From Cyclobacteriaceae bacterium (GTDB taxonomy: Bacteria; Bacteroidota; Bacteroidia; Cytophagales; Cyclobacteriaceae): a stretch of 56,422 bases of DNA. Of this stretch, positions 38,145-47,594 are shown one piece after another (positions within the stretch are counted from its first letter, which is position 1; the number at the start of each line of letters is the position of its first letter). Both the position numbers and the translations under genes were made by a program. The notes beneath the pieces were generated by a model. The model had not been told where the DNA came from, did not search any database, and saw only the letters and a program-made list of their open reading frames with translations. The stretch lies in the NCBI GenBank assembly GCA_026129485.1, contig JAHCHY010000024.1, positions 1 through 56,422 of the forward strand. Direction: 5' to 3'.

Positions 38145-39320
38145 ATGAAGGCCGTGTTTTACATGATCATTTTTGCGGGAGCATTAGGTTTTGCTGCGTG
38201 TAAAGAAGACCCGCCACCTTCACTTGTGCCCGATAAGGATCCTTTTTTGTTTGGAGCGGATTTGTCGTATGTCAATCAGGTTTTGGATTTCGGGGGTGTG
38301 TATAAAGATGCGGGTGTTGTTACAAACCCGTATAAGATCTTTAAAGATCACGGAGCCAACCTCGTGCGGTTTCGCTTATGGCATAATCCGGCCTGGACGA
38401 AAGAAGTTTATGGCGATGCCGGTACTCAGCTTTATAATGACCTGAAGGATGTTGAGAAGGCGATAGGATTGGCAAAGCAGCAGGGGTTGCAGGTATTGCT
38501 TGATTTTCATTATTCCGATACGTGGGCCGACCCGGCAAACCAAAAGATTCCGGCTGCATGGCTTGATATTAAAGCTATTTCGGTGCTGAAAGATTCCGTT
38601 TATAACTATACGTTTAAAACACTTAACTACCTCAAGTCAAAATCTTTGCTCCCCGAGTATGTGCAGCTTGGAAACGAAACCAATTGCGGCATGTTATATA
38701 CCGAAGCGCCTGCGGGTTTTCCTGCATGCAACGGGTGTAATGGTCAGTGGAGTAATCTACGCACCGTAATAAAATCAGGTATCCAGGCTGTTCGCGATGT
38801 GGCTTCCGGGGCCGAAGTGAAGGTTATTTTACACGTGGCTGATCCTAAGGATGTGGACTGGTGGTTTACCAATGTTGTGAACGGAGGCGAGGTAAGTGAT
38901 TTTGATATTATAGGATTTTCATATTATCCCATCTGGCATACCACTGTAACCGTTTCTCAACTGTCGAATTCAGTGGCTGGCTTTAAGAATAAGTTTAATA
39001 AAGATGTAATGATACTTGAAACCGCTTACCCCTGGACAACCAGCGGCAACGACAGTTACAACAATATCTTTGGCGGGCAAGCTCCGGTTTCCGGATTCCC
39101 TTACACCAACCAGGGGCAGCTCGATATGATGAAGTCCTTAACACAGGAGGTAATGGATGGCGGAGGCATAGGGATTATTTACTGGGAGCCCGCATGGATA
39201 TCATCCGGTATGAAAGACCTGTGGGGAACAGGATCAGCCTGGGAGAACAATACATTTTTTGATTTTGCAGGCGAAGTAAACTCAGGTATTCAATTCATGA
39301 CACACGATTATAATTTCTGA
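38145..39320 (+). CDS. GH53 arabinogalactan endo-beta-1,4-galactanase, lipoprotein
   Basis: 391 residues. The lipobox is GFAAC (Cys19), so it is a surface or periplasmic lipoprotein. The GH53 barrel shows FGADLSYVNQV, VRFRLWHNPA, LLDFHYSDTWADP, the acid/base Glu in QLGNETNCG (about residue 177) and the nucleophile Glu in ILETAYPWT (about 292). GH53 enzymes cut beta-1,4-galactan side chains of type I arabinogalactan and rhamnogalacturonan I. It is the first plus-strand gene of the locus and is followed 17 nt later by the 854-residue protein. Confidence 0.96.
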   Translation: MKAVFYMIIFAGALGFAACKEDPPPSLVPDKDPFLFGADLSYVNQVLDFGGVYKDAGVVTNPYKIFKDHGANLVRFRLWHNPAWTKEVYGDAGTQLYNDLKDVEKAIGLAKQQGLQVLLDFHYSDTWADPANQKIPAAWLDIKAISVLKDSVYNYTFKTLNYLKSKSLLPEYVQLGNETNCGMLYTEAPAGFPACNGCNGQWSNLRTVIKSGIQAVRDVASGAEVKVILHVADPKDVDWWFTNVVNGGEVSDFDIIGFSYYPIWHTTVTVSQLSNSVAGFKNKFNKDVMILETAYPWTTSGNDSYNNIFGGQAPVSGFPYTNQGQLDMMKSLTQEVMDGGGIGIIYWEPAWISSGMKDLWGTGSAWENNTFFDFAGEVNSGIQFMTHDYNF

Positions 39321-39337
39321 TCTAATCTATTTTCTGT

Positions 39338-41902
39338 ATGCGATCTACCTACCAGCTTTTGATAATCATAGGGTTGACCCTGCACGGCAGCATGCTCTGT
39401 GCGCAACCGCGCGAAAAGAATGTTAACCCGGTATACATTGACAAGACGGGCACTTTTCGGTGGACGAAAGACAACAAGGAAGCGGCCTTCTTTGGCGTGA
39501 ATTATACAACCCCCTTCGCACATGCGTACCGGGCGCATAAAAATTCAGGCATTAACGTGGAGGATGCGATCCGGCAGGATGTGTACCATTTGGCGCGCCT
39601 TGGCTTGGATGCATTTCGGGTGCACGTGTGGGATACGGAGATTTCGGATGTAAGCGGCAACTTGTTGAACAACGAGCACCTGCGCCTGTATGATTTTTTG
39701 TTAGCCGAGCTGAAGAAACGGAATATCAGGACGATAATTACTCCTATTGCCTTTTGGGGAAACGGTTACCCGGAACAGGATGAAAATACTCCGGGCTTCT
39801 CCCGGTTCTACGGACGGGGAAAGCTAACCACCAACGACTCAGCCATTGTAGCCCAGGAAAATTACCTGAAGCAGTTCTTCAGTCATATAAATCCCTACAC
39901 AAAGCTTTCCTACCAGGATGACCCCGATATTATTGCGGTTGAAATAAACAATGAGCCCGCCCACAGTGGACCTAAAGAAGGCGTTACAGGCTACGTGAAC
40001 AGGCTTACCGCAGCAATAAAAAGTACAGGTTGGAAAAAGCCGGTTTTTTATAACATCAGCCAGGGCCCTTACTATGCGGATGCTGTGGCAGCGTCCCATG
40101 TGGACGGGTTTAGCTTTCAATGGTATCCATCCGGGTTGGTCTCCGGAAATACCCTGCAGGGAAATTATCTGCCACATGTGGATAAGTACACCATTCCGTT
40201 CGATACGATCCCTGCCTTTCGTAACAAAGGGCTAATGGTTTATGAGTTCGATGCCGCAGATATTCTTCAATCTTATATGTATCCGGCTATGGTGCGCAGC
40301 TTTCGCGAGGCGGGTATGGGATGGGCTACGCAGTTTGCTTACGATCCCTTGGCAATGGCTAACGTAAATACCGAATACCAGACACATTATCTGAATCTGG
40401 CCTACACGCCTTCCAAGGCCGTAAGCATGCTTATAGCTTCCAGGGTATTTCATAAGCTGCCGCGGCATAAGAGCTATGGTACTTACCCGGCCGATAGTAT
40501 ATTCGATGTATTCCGGGTAAGCTATAAGCAGGCATTAAGCGAGATGAATGACGAGAAAGAGTTTATTTATTCAAGCTCAACCACTACACAGCCCGTTAAT
40601 CCTTCCAGGCTTTTGAGCGTGGCCGGTGTAGGCAGCTCGCCTGTAGTAAGATATGATGGTTCCGGTGCATATTTCCTGGACAAGCTGGAAGATGGTGTCT
40701 GGCGGCTGGAAGTAATGCCTGACGCTATTCATATCCGCGATCCTTTTGAAAAAGCATCACCCCGCAAGGAAGTAACACATATTGAATGGAGAATGAACCA
40801 GATGCAGCTGAACCTTCCTGCATTGGGTAACGATTTTGAAATCAAAGCCGTGAATGCCGGCAACAGCTATACAACGGCCGCGGTAAACCAGGCGTTTAAA
40901 ATTTCGCCCGGCACATACCTGGTATCCCGGAAAGGAAAACAACCAACACCGGGAAAATATAAAGCCGGAGTTATAGGACTGACTGAATTTGTTGCCCCGG
41001 CTTCTGCCAAACGCCCGGTGAGCTTGTATCACGTTCCTTTCAGAGAGATTTCGGCAAACCAGCCGATTACCCTTCGTGCGCGTGTAACCGGGCTTGAATC
41101 AGGAAGTGTTTCGGTTATCATTTCCCCCCAGGGAGGCCGGTGGCGTACCTTAAACATGCAGGCTGCATCATCTTATGAATATGAGCTGGTGGTTCCGGAA
41201 GATCTGCTTCAGCCGGGTATGTTCAGCTACCGGATGGTGGTTCAGCAGGATAATGATTATACCTTGTTTCCGGGTGGCATCAAAGAAAATCCCTATGCAT
41301 GGGACAGCTATCAGCTTGAAGCCTGGAATACCTTCGTGGCTTCACCGGGTACGCAAATCGATTTGTTTAACCCGGAGCATGACCGGGCGCGCACCTTTCC
41401 GGTATGGAGGAGGGGATTCCAGGTTTCATATCCGGCAGGCGAATTGCCCAACCAGCTGGTGCTTAAGCTGGATGCGGCTGATCTGAAAGGTGTTGACGCC
41501 ATGGGCCTTCAGCATGTATTCACAGGGCATGTGAAGGGGCGGTTGTCCGGGTTGAATGAATACAAAACGATGGTGATACGTGCGAGGAGCTCAAAGGCGC
41601 AACCTGTGGAAGCAACTGTAACCCTGGTTAATATACATGGGCAGGCCTTTTCCGCCACGATCACGGTTACAAACCAGCTTCAGGATATTGAGGTACCGCT
41701 CACGGATCTTAAGCCGGGAAAATCACTGCTGCTGCCGCGGCCTTATCCCGGGTTCCTGCCGCTCACATTTCATGGAGGTGCGGGAAGATTTGACCTGAAA
41801 GAAAGTGAGAAGATTGAGCTGACAACCGGTTATAACTTTACAGCGGCTGAAAAGGAAAGTGCCTTCAGTCTGGAAGTGGAACGTATCGGCTTAAAAAAAT
41901 AG
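39338..41902 (+). CDS. Secreted TIM-barrel glycoside-hydrolase-like protein, 854 residues
   Basis: A signal peptide (ending SMLCAQ) is followed by a cellulase-like (clan GH-A) barrel: FFGVNYTTPFAHAYR, ARLGLDAFRVHVWDTE, acid/base Glu candidate in EINNEPAH (about residue 204), and nucleophile candidate in VYEFDAAD (about 302). From about 540 on there are beta-rich accessory domains. I cannot assign a CAZy family; a GH5-like or GH147-like (beta-galactosidase/galactanase) assignment would fit its GH53 neighbour. The probable role is cleavage of galactan oligosaccharides. The next gene begins after 3 nt. Function is inferred. Confidence 0.75.
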   Translation: MRSTYQLLIIIGLTLHGSMLCAQPREKNVNPVYIDKTGTFRWTKDNKEAAFFGVNYTTPFAHAYRAHKNSGINVEDAIRQDVYHLARLGLDAFRVHVWDTEISDVSGNLLNNEHLRLYDFLLAELKKRNIRTIITPIAFWGNGYPEQDENTPGFSRFYGRGKLTTNDSAIVAQENYLKQFFSHINPYTKLSYQDDPDIIAVEINNEPAHSGPKEGVTGYVNRLTAAIKSTGWKKPVFYNISQGPYYADAVAASHVDGFSFQWYPSGLVSGNTLQGNYLPHVDKYTIPFDTIPAFRNKGLMVYEFDAADILQSYMYPAMVRSFREAGMGWATQFAYDPLAMANVNTEYQTHYLNLAYTPSKAVSMLIASRVFHKLPRHKSYGTYPADSIFDVFRVSYKQALSEMNDEKEFIYSSSTTTQPVNPSRLLSVAGVGSSPVVRYDGSGAYFLDKLEDGVWRLEVMPDAIHIRDPFEKASPRKEVTHIEWRMNQMQLNLPALGNDFEIKAVNAGNSYTTAAVNQAFKISPGTYLVSRKGKQPTPGKYKAGVIGLTEFVAPASAKRPVSLYHVPFREISANQPITLRARVTGLESGSVSVIISPQGGRWRTLNMQAASSYEYELVVPEDLLQPGMFSYRMVVQQDNDYTLFPGGIKENPYAWDSYQLEAWNTFVASPGTQIDLFNPEHDRARTFPVWRRGFQVSYPAGELPNQLVLKLDAADLKGVDAMGLQHVFTGHVKGRLSGLNEYKTMVIRARSSKAQPVEATVTLVNIHGQAFSATITVTNQLQDIEVPLTDLKPGKSLLLPRPYPGFLPLTFHGGAGRFDLKESEKIELTTGYNFTAAEKESAFSLEVERIGLKK

Positions 41903-41905
41903 GTG

Positions 41906-42838
41906 ATGAAAAGCTGGTGGTTAATGTGGATGATGATCTCCGGCTTAACAACAGACCCGGATATAGCGGCATCTCTTGAATGGGAGGGGACAGCTATATT
42001 GGGAGAAGGCGCCATCTGGCATCCCACCGAAAATAAATTGTATTGGGTAGATATTGAAGGTAAGCAGTTGCATATCTATGATCCGTCAACCAAAAGCAAC
42101 AGATCCTTTCTGGTTGGCGCACGTATTGGCACGGTTGTTCCGGTTCAGAAAGGAGGCGTGCTTGTAGCCCTTCAAACCGGGATTCATAAGCTGGATATGG
42201 GGAGTGGCCGATTGAGCTTTGTTGTCAATCCGCTGCCTGATTCAGCCATGCGTTTCAATGATGGCAAGTGCGATCCATCCGGTAGATTTTGGGTGGGTAC
42301 ACTGGCGCTGGATGCACGTAAGAAAGCCGCTTCCCTTTACCGGATGGATGCTGACAATAAAGTTCATACTATGCTGGATAGCGTAACAATATCCAATGGC
42401 ATTGTATGGACAGCGGATCGTAAAACCATGTATTACAATGATACGCCCACGCTTACCGTTCAGGCATTTGATTATGATGACTCAACCGGAAAAATTTCAA
42501 ACCGGAGAATCGCAGTGAAAATCCCGCCCGGCATGGGTGTGCCTGATGGAATGACCATAGATGCGGAAGGCAAGCTTTGGATAGCCCTGTGGGGAGGTTA
42601 CGCGGTCGGCAGGTTTGATCCCGCCACCGGGCAGCTTCTCCGGAAGATTACGGTACCAGCGCCCCATGTTACTTCTTGTGCCTTTGGAGGTAAAAACCTC
42701 GAAACCCTTTACATCACCACTGCCCGTGCCTGGGTGCAGCCTGATAAGCTGGCCGCGTTCCCGCTTAGCGGGAGCCTGTTTTCTGTAAAGCCGGGTGTAA
42801 AGGGAGTGCCGGCAAGCCTGTTTCAGCAGGCCCTTTAA
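41906..42838 (+). CDS. SMP-30/gluconolactonase/LRE family protein
   Basis: 310 residues from the ATG 3 nt after the previous stop; a GTG codon before it is less likely. The N-terminus (KSWWLMWMMISGLTT) looks like a signal or anchor. Six-bladed propeller signatures are visible: GEGAIWHP with metal Glu, YWVDIEGK, RFNDGKCDPSGRFWVGT, SNGIVWTAD, and PDGMTIDAEGKLWIALWGG. The family hydrolyses sugar lactones with a divalent metal. In this galactan locus a galactono- or arabinolactonase role is plausible but unproven, since no sugar dehydrogenase is present here. Confidence 0.9.
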   Translation: MKSWWLMWMMISGLTTDPDIAASLEWEGTAILGEGAIWHPTENKLYWVDIEGKQLHIYDPSTKSNRSFLVGARIGTVVPVQKGGVLVALQTGIHKLDMGSGRLSFVVNPLPDSAMRFNDGKCDPSGRFWVGTLALDARKKAASLYRMDADNKVHTMLDSVTISNGIVWTADRKTMYYNDTPTLTVQAFDYDDSTGKISNRRIAVKIPPGMGVPDGMTIDAEGKLWIALWGGYAVGRFDPATGQLLRKITVPAPHVTSCAFGGKNLETLYITTARAWVQPDKLAAFPLSGSLFSVKPGVKGVPASLFQQAL

Positions 42839-43049
42839 GAGCCGCTATTCATCAAACCGGATTTTCGGGATCCTTAAAAAGGACACTACTTTTTTGGGTA
42901 TTTTTTTTCTTGCAATCGTTTTAACAACCGATTTCGTAAGAACATTTTTAATTTCTGAAGGATTTCTGCTGATTTTCCACCCTCTTTGTGGATAATTTTA
43001 ATTGCGAAAAATTCGAATTACACACACAACTAAAACCAAGTTAAACTCT

Positions 43050-45995
43050 ATGATTAAAAATTTACTACTCTTAGCATTTGTTTGTGCTTCGGTGGTATCG
43101 CTTGCCCAAAACCGGGTAGTTACCGGAAAGGTAACTTCTGCCGATGACGGACAGGGGATTCCGGGTGCAAACATTTTGGTGAAGGGAACCAACACCGGGA
43201 CAACCAGCAATGCCGATGGCGAGTTTTCTATTTCGGTAGGAAACGGTGCCGTACTGGTAGTATCTTACATCGGCTACGCTACCCAGGAAGTTTCGGTGGG
43301 ATCTCAGACCGTACTGAGCATTTCGTTGCAAACGGATGTTACAGCCCTGCAGGAAATTGTAGTGGTTGGATATGGGGAAGTGCAAAAGAAAGACGCGACA
43401 GGCGCAGTTACGGCAATCTCTAACAAGGATTTTAACAAAGGCGTGCTCATGTCGCCACAGGATCTGCTAACAGGTCGTGTGGCCGGAGTATCCGTTATCT
43501 CCAACAGCGGTGCCCCCGGTGCTGCCGCCCAGATACGCATCAGGGGTGGCGCATCTTTGACGGCAAATAACGACCCGCTGATCGTTATTGACGGATTTCC
43601 GGTAGATGCTACCGATCCGGGTGGAATTGCAAACCCGTTATCGTCCCTCAATCCCAACGACATCGAAACATTTACCGTGCTGAAGGATGCATCGGCAACA
43701 GCTATTTATGGTTCGCGTGCTTCCAATGGCGTAATCATCATTACTACTAAAAAGGGAAAGGCAGGCAAGGTGCAGTGGAATTACAACGGGAATGTATCGG
43801 CATCAAGCCCCATGAAGTTTGTGGATGTGCTTAATGCTACTGAATACAGGGCGCTTGTTAATGATATGGCCGAACAGGGCACTTACGGAATCACACCTGC
43901 GGCCCTTGGCTTGCTTGGAAACGACAACACCAACTGGCAAAGAGAGATATTCAGAACGTCCATCTCGCACGACCATAACGTTAGCGCCTCGGGCACTTAC
44001 AAAACATTGCCTTATCGCGTTTCCTATGGATATACCGATCAGCAGGGGATTCTGAAAACAACAGGCATGCAGCGGCATTCTGTTAATCTTAACCTTACGC
44101 CAACATTTTTAAATGGTGATCTGAAAGTATCCGTAAGCGCCAAAGCGAGCCGTGCGGTTTCCGATTTTGGTGATGAAGGAGCGATTGGAAATGCGATTTC
44201 TTTCGATCCCACGCAGCCTGTCCGGGACGGGAACGAAACATATGGCGGATATTTCAGTTGGTTAAGCAAAGGTACTCCGCAGATCACGAACGGAAACTCT
44301 AACCCGGTAGCGATGCTGCAGCAAACCGACAACCGCGGAACGAATAACAGGCTTATCGGAAATGCGCAGATTGAATATAAGCTGCCATTCTTGAGGGATA
44401 TTAAAGCCGTGCTGAACCTGGGCCTCGATGTATCCACTACGGAAGGTTACAATCGCGCACCGCTTAATTCCGGGTTTATTCACAGTACGGGAACGCTTAC
44501 CGGGAGAAATAATACGTACACCGGAAAGAACCAATCTGAGCTGCTGGATCTCTACTTCAACTACACGAAGGATTTAGGGATGCACAAGATTGATGCAACG
44601 CTTGGATATGGCTGGCAGCATTTCTATCGTACAAGAGATTCACGAAATGAATCTGCAATTCAAATTGTTGACCCTCCGCCAACACCCAGCGAAAATTACC
44701 TGGTTTCTTTCTTCGGAAGGTTGAACTATACGCTCAATGGAAAGTACCTGCTAACAGCAACATTGAGAAACGATGGAACGTCAAGAGTAGCCCCGGAAAA
44801 CCGCTGGGGATTATTTCCATCACTTGCGCTGGCCTGGCGCCTGAAGGATGAAACCTTTCTTGCTTCGGTTAATGCCGTATCAGATCTTAAGCTGAGAGCA
44901 GGTTATGGAGTTACCGGTCAGCAGGATGTGGCCGGTGCCTATTATCCTTACCTGGCCGTTTACAGGACTTCCAACGACCTGGCGCAATACCAGCTGGGTA
45001 ATTCTTTCTTTTATACATTAAGACCGGAAGCTTATGATCCGAATATCAAGTGGGAGGAAACAACCACCTACAACATCGGGTTGGATTTCGGTTTCCTCAA
45101 CGATAAAATAACCGGCTCGGTAGAGTTGTTCCAGAAGAATACAAAAGACCTGCTCAACAATATCGGCATACCCAATGGTGTAAACTTCTCCAATTTCCTT
45201 ACCACCAATGTAGGCAGCATGGAAAACCAGGGTATTGAGGTATCGCTGAACTACTCGCCTTTCACCAGGCCGGATTTCGGCTGGACAATCGGCATGAACC
45301 TGACCAGCATTAACAGCACGATCACCAAGCTGAATCTCACCGATGACCCGAGCTACCCCGGGGTTTTCCTGGGGAATGTGGGTGTAGGCGCCAACGTACA
45401 AAACCATCGGGTAGGTTTCCCGGCATCGTCTTTCTTTGTTTACCAGCAGGTGTATGATGCAAATGGTAAGCCGGTAGAAGGCTTATACGTAAATCGTTCA
45501 GGTAGTGATGGCCCTGCAGCTTCAGAGGTCAACAAGTATCACTTTCATCGCCCGGTTGCCGATTTCCTGATAGGCATCAATTCGCGGGGTAACTACAAGC
45601 AGTTTGATTTTTCGTTTTCGTCCCGCCTGAGCATCGGCAACTATTTGTATAATAATATTGAGGCCGGGTATGCTTATTACAACGGGGTGTACACACAGCA
45701 GCATTTCAGGAACATTCCCAGCGTGGTAACCGATGCCGGCTTTGTAGGCCAGCAGGTGTTCTCCGATTATTATGTTCAGAATGCTTCATTCTTTAAGCTG
45801 GATAACGCTGCAATAGGCTATAATCTTGATAACATGATTACACAAGGGCTAAAGGCCCGCATAAGCCTTACCGTTCAAAACGCGTTCATCATTACGAAGT
45901 ACAAAGGGCTGGATCCTGAATCTGTGAGTGGTATAGATAATAATATCTACCCGCGTCCGCGTACATTCCTGCTCGGATTAAATGTTACGTTTTAA
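43050..45995 (+). CDS. susC: SusC/RagA family TonB-dependent outer-membrane receptor
   Basis: 981 residues from the ATG that opens the signal peptide (MIKNLLLLAFVCASVVSLAQ); an upstream in-frame ATG adds 16 residues without signal character. A carboxypeptidase-like domain (ADDGQGIPGANILVKGTNTG), a TonB box region, a plug (LQEIVVVGYGEVQKKDATGAV, ...SRASNGVIIITTKKGK) and a 22-strand barrel ending in GLNVTF follow. It imports oligosaccharides with SusD, powered by TonB-ExbBD. It starts after a 211-nt gap, so probably from its own promoter. Confidence 0.95.
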   Translation: MIKNLLLLAFVCASVVSLAQNRVVTGKVTSADDGQGIPGANILVKGTNTGTTSNADGEFSISVGNGAVLVVSYIGYATQEVSVGSQTVLSISLQTDVTALQEIVVVGYGEVQKKDATGAVTAISNKDFNKGVLMSPQDLLTGRVAGVSVISNSGAPGAAAQIRIRGGASLTANNDPLIVIDGFPVDATDPGGIANPLSSLNPNDIETFTVLKDASATAIYGSRASNGVIIITTKKGKAGKVQWNYNGNVSASSPMKFVDVLNATEYRALVNDMAEQGTYGITPAALGLLGNDNTNWQREIFRTSISHDHNVSASGTYKTLPYRVSYGYTDQQGILKTTGMQRHSVNLNLTPTFLNGDLKVSVSAKASRAVSDFGDEGAIGNAISFDPTQPVRDGNETYGGYFSWLSKGTPQITNGNSNPVAMLQQTDNRGTNNRLIGNAQIEYKLPFLRDIKAVLNLGLDVSTTEGYNRAPLNSGFIHSTGTLTGRNNTYTGKNQSELLDLYFNYTKDLGMHKIDATLGYGWQHFYRTRDSRNESAIQIVDPPPTPSENYLVSFFGRLNYTLNGKYLLTATLRNDGTSRVAPENRWGLFPSLALAWRLKDETFLASVNAVSDLKLRAGYGVTGQQDVAGAYYPYLAVYRTSNDLAQYQLGNSFFYTLRPEAYDPNIKWEETTTYNIGLDFGFLNDKITGSVELFQKNTKDLLNNIGIPNGVNFSNFLTTNVGSMENQGIEVSLNYSPFTRPDFGWTIGMNLTSINSTITKLNLTDDPSYPGVFLGNVGVGANVQNHRVGFPASSFFVYQQVYDANGKPVEGLYVNRSGSDGPAASEVNKYHFHRPVADFLIGINSRGNYKQFDFSFSSRLSIGNYLYNNIEAGYAYYNGVYTQQHFRNIPSVVTDAGFVGQQVFSDYYVQNASFFKLDNAAIGYNLDNMITQGLKARISLTVQNAFIITKYKGLDPESVSGIDNNIYPRPRTFLLGLNVTF

Positions 45996-46017
45996 TCAAG
46001 GGAAAATTTTTTGAGTT

Positions 46018-47571
46018 ATGAAAAACATGAGAAATAAATCAACCATAATTTCCGGGTTCACCCTGGTGGGCCTGATGATGTCGTGCATTGGCGACCTGGA
46101 CGTAAAGCCCCTGGATTCTACCATCACCACATCGGCAACGGTATATACCGATACACAATCCTACAAAGCCGGCCTGGCCAAGTTATATGCAACCTTTGCG
46201 CTCACAGGTCAGCAAGGCCCTGCAGGTGCGGGTGATGTAGCCGGTGTAGACGAAGGATTCAGCTGCTTCATTCGTTCACTTTGGAATATGCAGGAGCTTA
46301 CAACCGATGAGGCAGTATGGACTTACCCGAATGATGCTAACGGAACAATCTTTAATTTGCATTACAACACGTGGACTCCTGCTGATATTATCCCAACGGC
46401 ATTATATGCCCGGATTATGAATGTGGCTGCTCTTACCAACGAGTATATGCGTGCAACTTCCGGCAAGCTGTCTGATCCGGATATTCTTAAGTTTCACACC
46501 GAGGCGCGTTTCCTGCGTGCATTGGCCTATTACTATGGATTAGACCTGTTCGGCAAAATGGCGTTTGTTACGGAGAATGATTTGCCGGGCGCCTATTTCC
46601 CGCCTGAGATCAGCCGGGCAGACTTGTATAGCTTTATAGAGAGTGAGCTGGTCGAGATCAAGCCCCTGATGGGAGCAGCACGCTTTGAATATGGCCGTGC
46701 CGATAAAGCGGCTTGCGCGATGCTGTTGGCTAAGCTGTATATGAACTCAGAAGTTTATATTGGCCAGGCAAAATACACGGAGGCCATTACACAATTGAAA
46801 GAAGTAATTGAAGCCGGTTATTCTTTGGCCCCGTCTTATCTGAACAACTTTCTGGCGGATAATCATACCAGCCCTGAGATCATTTTTGCGCAGTTATTTG
46901 ACGGAACCCGCTCTCAGGCTTATGATGGCGTATGGGTAATGATTTATGGTAATGCGGGCAACGGAGGCTGGTCTGGATTAAGAACCACATCAGCCCTTGT
47001 AAGCAAGTTTACAAACCCGAACGAAGCCCGTGCGCTCTTTGCCAAAGAAGATAAAGGGCAATCGCTCGAAATTCAGGCTGTAAATAACAGCTCGCAGGGT
47101 TATGGCGTGTATAAATTCAGAAATGTTACATCAACCGGTGCAGCCGGAAGCAACCCCGGGTTTCAGGATACTGATAATCCCATGTTCCGTTTGGCCGATG
47201 CCTACCTGATGTATGCCGAGGCTGTTTTAAGAGGAGGAAGCGGTGGCGATCTAGCAACAGCATTGGGTTATGTAAATGCCATCAGAACAAGACCGGCCGA
47301 TGTAACAGCCGGTAACGCAGCAGGCGCTATTACCAGTGGCCAGTTGGATCTGGATTTCATCCTGGATGAACGTGCCCGGGAATTGTATTGGGAAGGTCAT
47401 CGCAGAACAGATCTGATTCGTTTTGGAAAGTACACAGGCAACACTTACCTGTGGCCGTGGAAAGGTGGTGAGGCAGCCGGCACATCAATAGGAGCACACC
47501 GGGTGTTGTTCCCTGTTCCTGCAGCCGACCGGGCTTCGAATCCTAATCTTACTCAGAATACAGGTTATTAA
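46018..47571 (+). CDS. susD: SusD/RagB family nutrient-binding outer-membrane lipoprotein
   Basis: 517 residues. The lipobox is LMMSC (Cys23). The fold shows the SusD pattern: early DTITTSATVYTD-like segment, TPR-type helices (RFLRALAYYYGLDLFG), YTEAITQLKEVIEAGY, and the C-terminal FILDERARELYWEGHRRTDLIRFGKY. It caps SusC and binds surface glycan. It is 22 nt downstream of susC and 2-23 nt upstream of the SusE-like gene, so co-transcribed. Confidence 0.95.
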   Translation: MKNMRNKSTIISGFTLVGLMMSCIGDLDVKPLDSTITTSATVYTDTQSYKAGLAKLYATFALTGQQGPAGAGDVAGVDEGFSCFIRSLWNMQELTTDEAVWTYPNDANGTIFNLHYNTWTPADIIPTALYARIMNVAALTNEYMRATSGKLSDPDILKFHTEARFLRALAYYYGLDLFGKMAFVTENDLPGAYFPPEISRADLYSFIESELVEIKPLMGAARFEYGRADKAACAMLLAKLYMNSEVYIGQAKYTEAITQLKEVIEAGYSLAPSYLNNFLADNHTSPEIIFAQLFDGTRSQAYDGVWVMIYGNAGNGGWSGLRTTSALVSKFTNPNEARALFAKEDKGQSLEIQAVNNSSQGYGVYKFRNVTSTGAAGSNPGFQDTDNPMFRLADAYLMYAEAVLRGGSGGDLATALGYVNAIRTRPADVTAGNAAGAITSGQLDLDFILDERARELYWEGHRRTDLIRFGKYTGNTYLWPWKGGEAAGTSIGAHRVLFPVPAADRASNPNLTQNTGY

Positions 47572-47594
47572 TCATGCATAAACAGGTAATAAAC

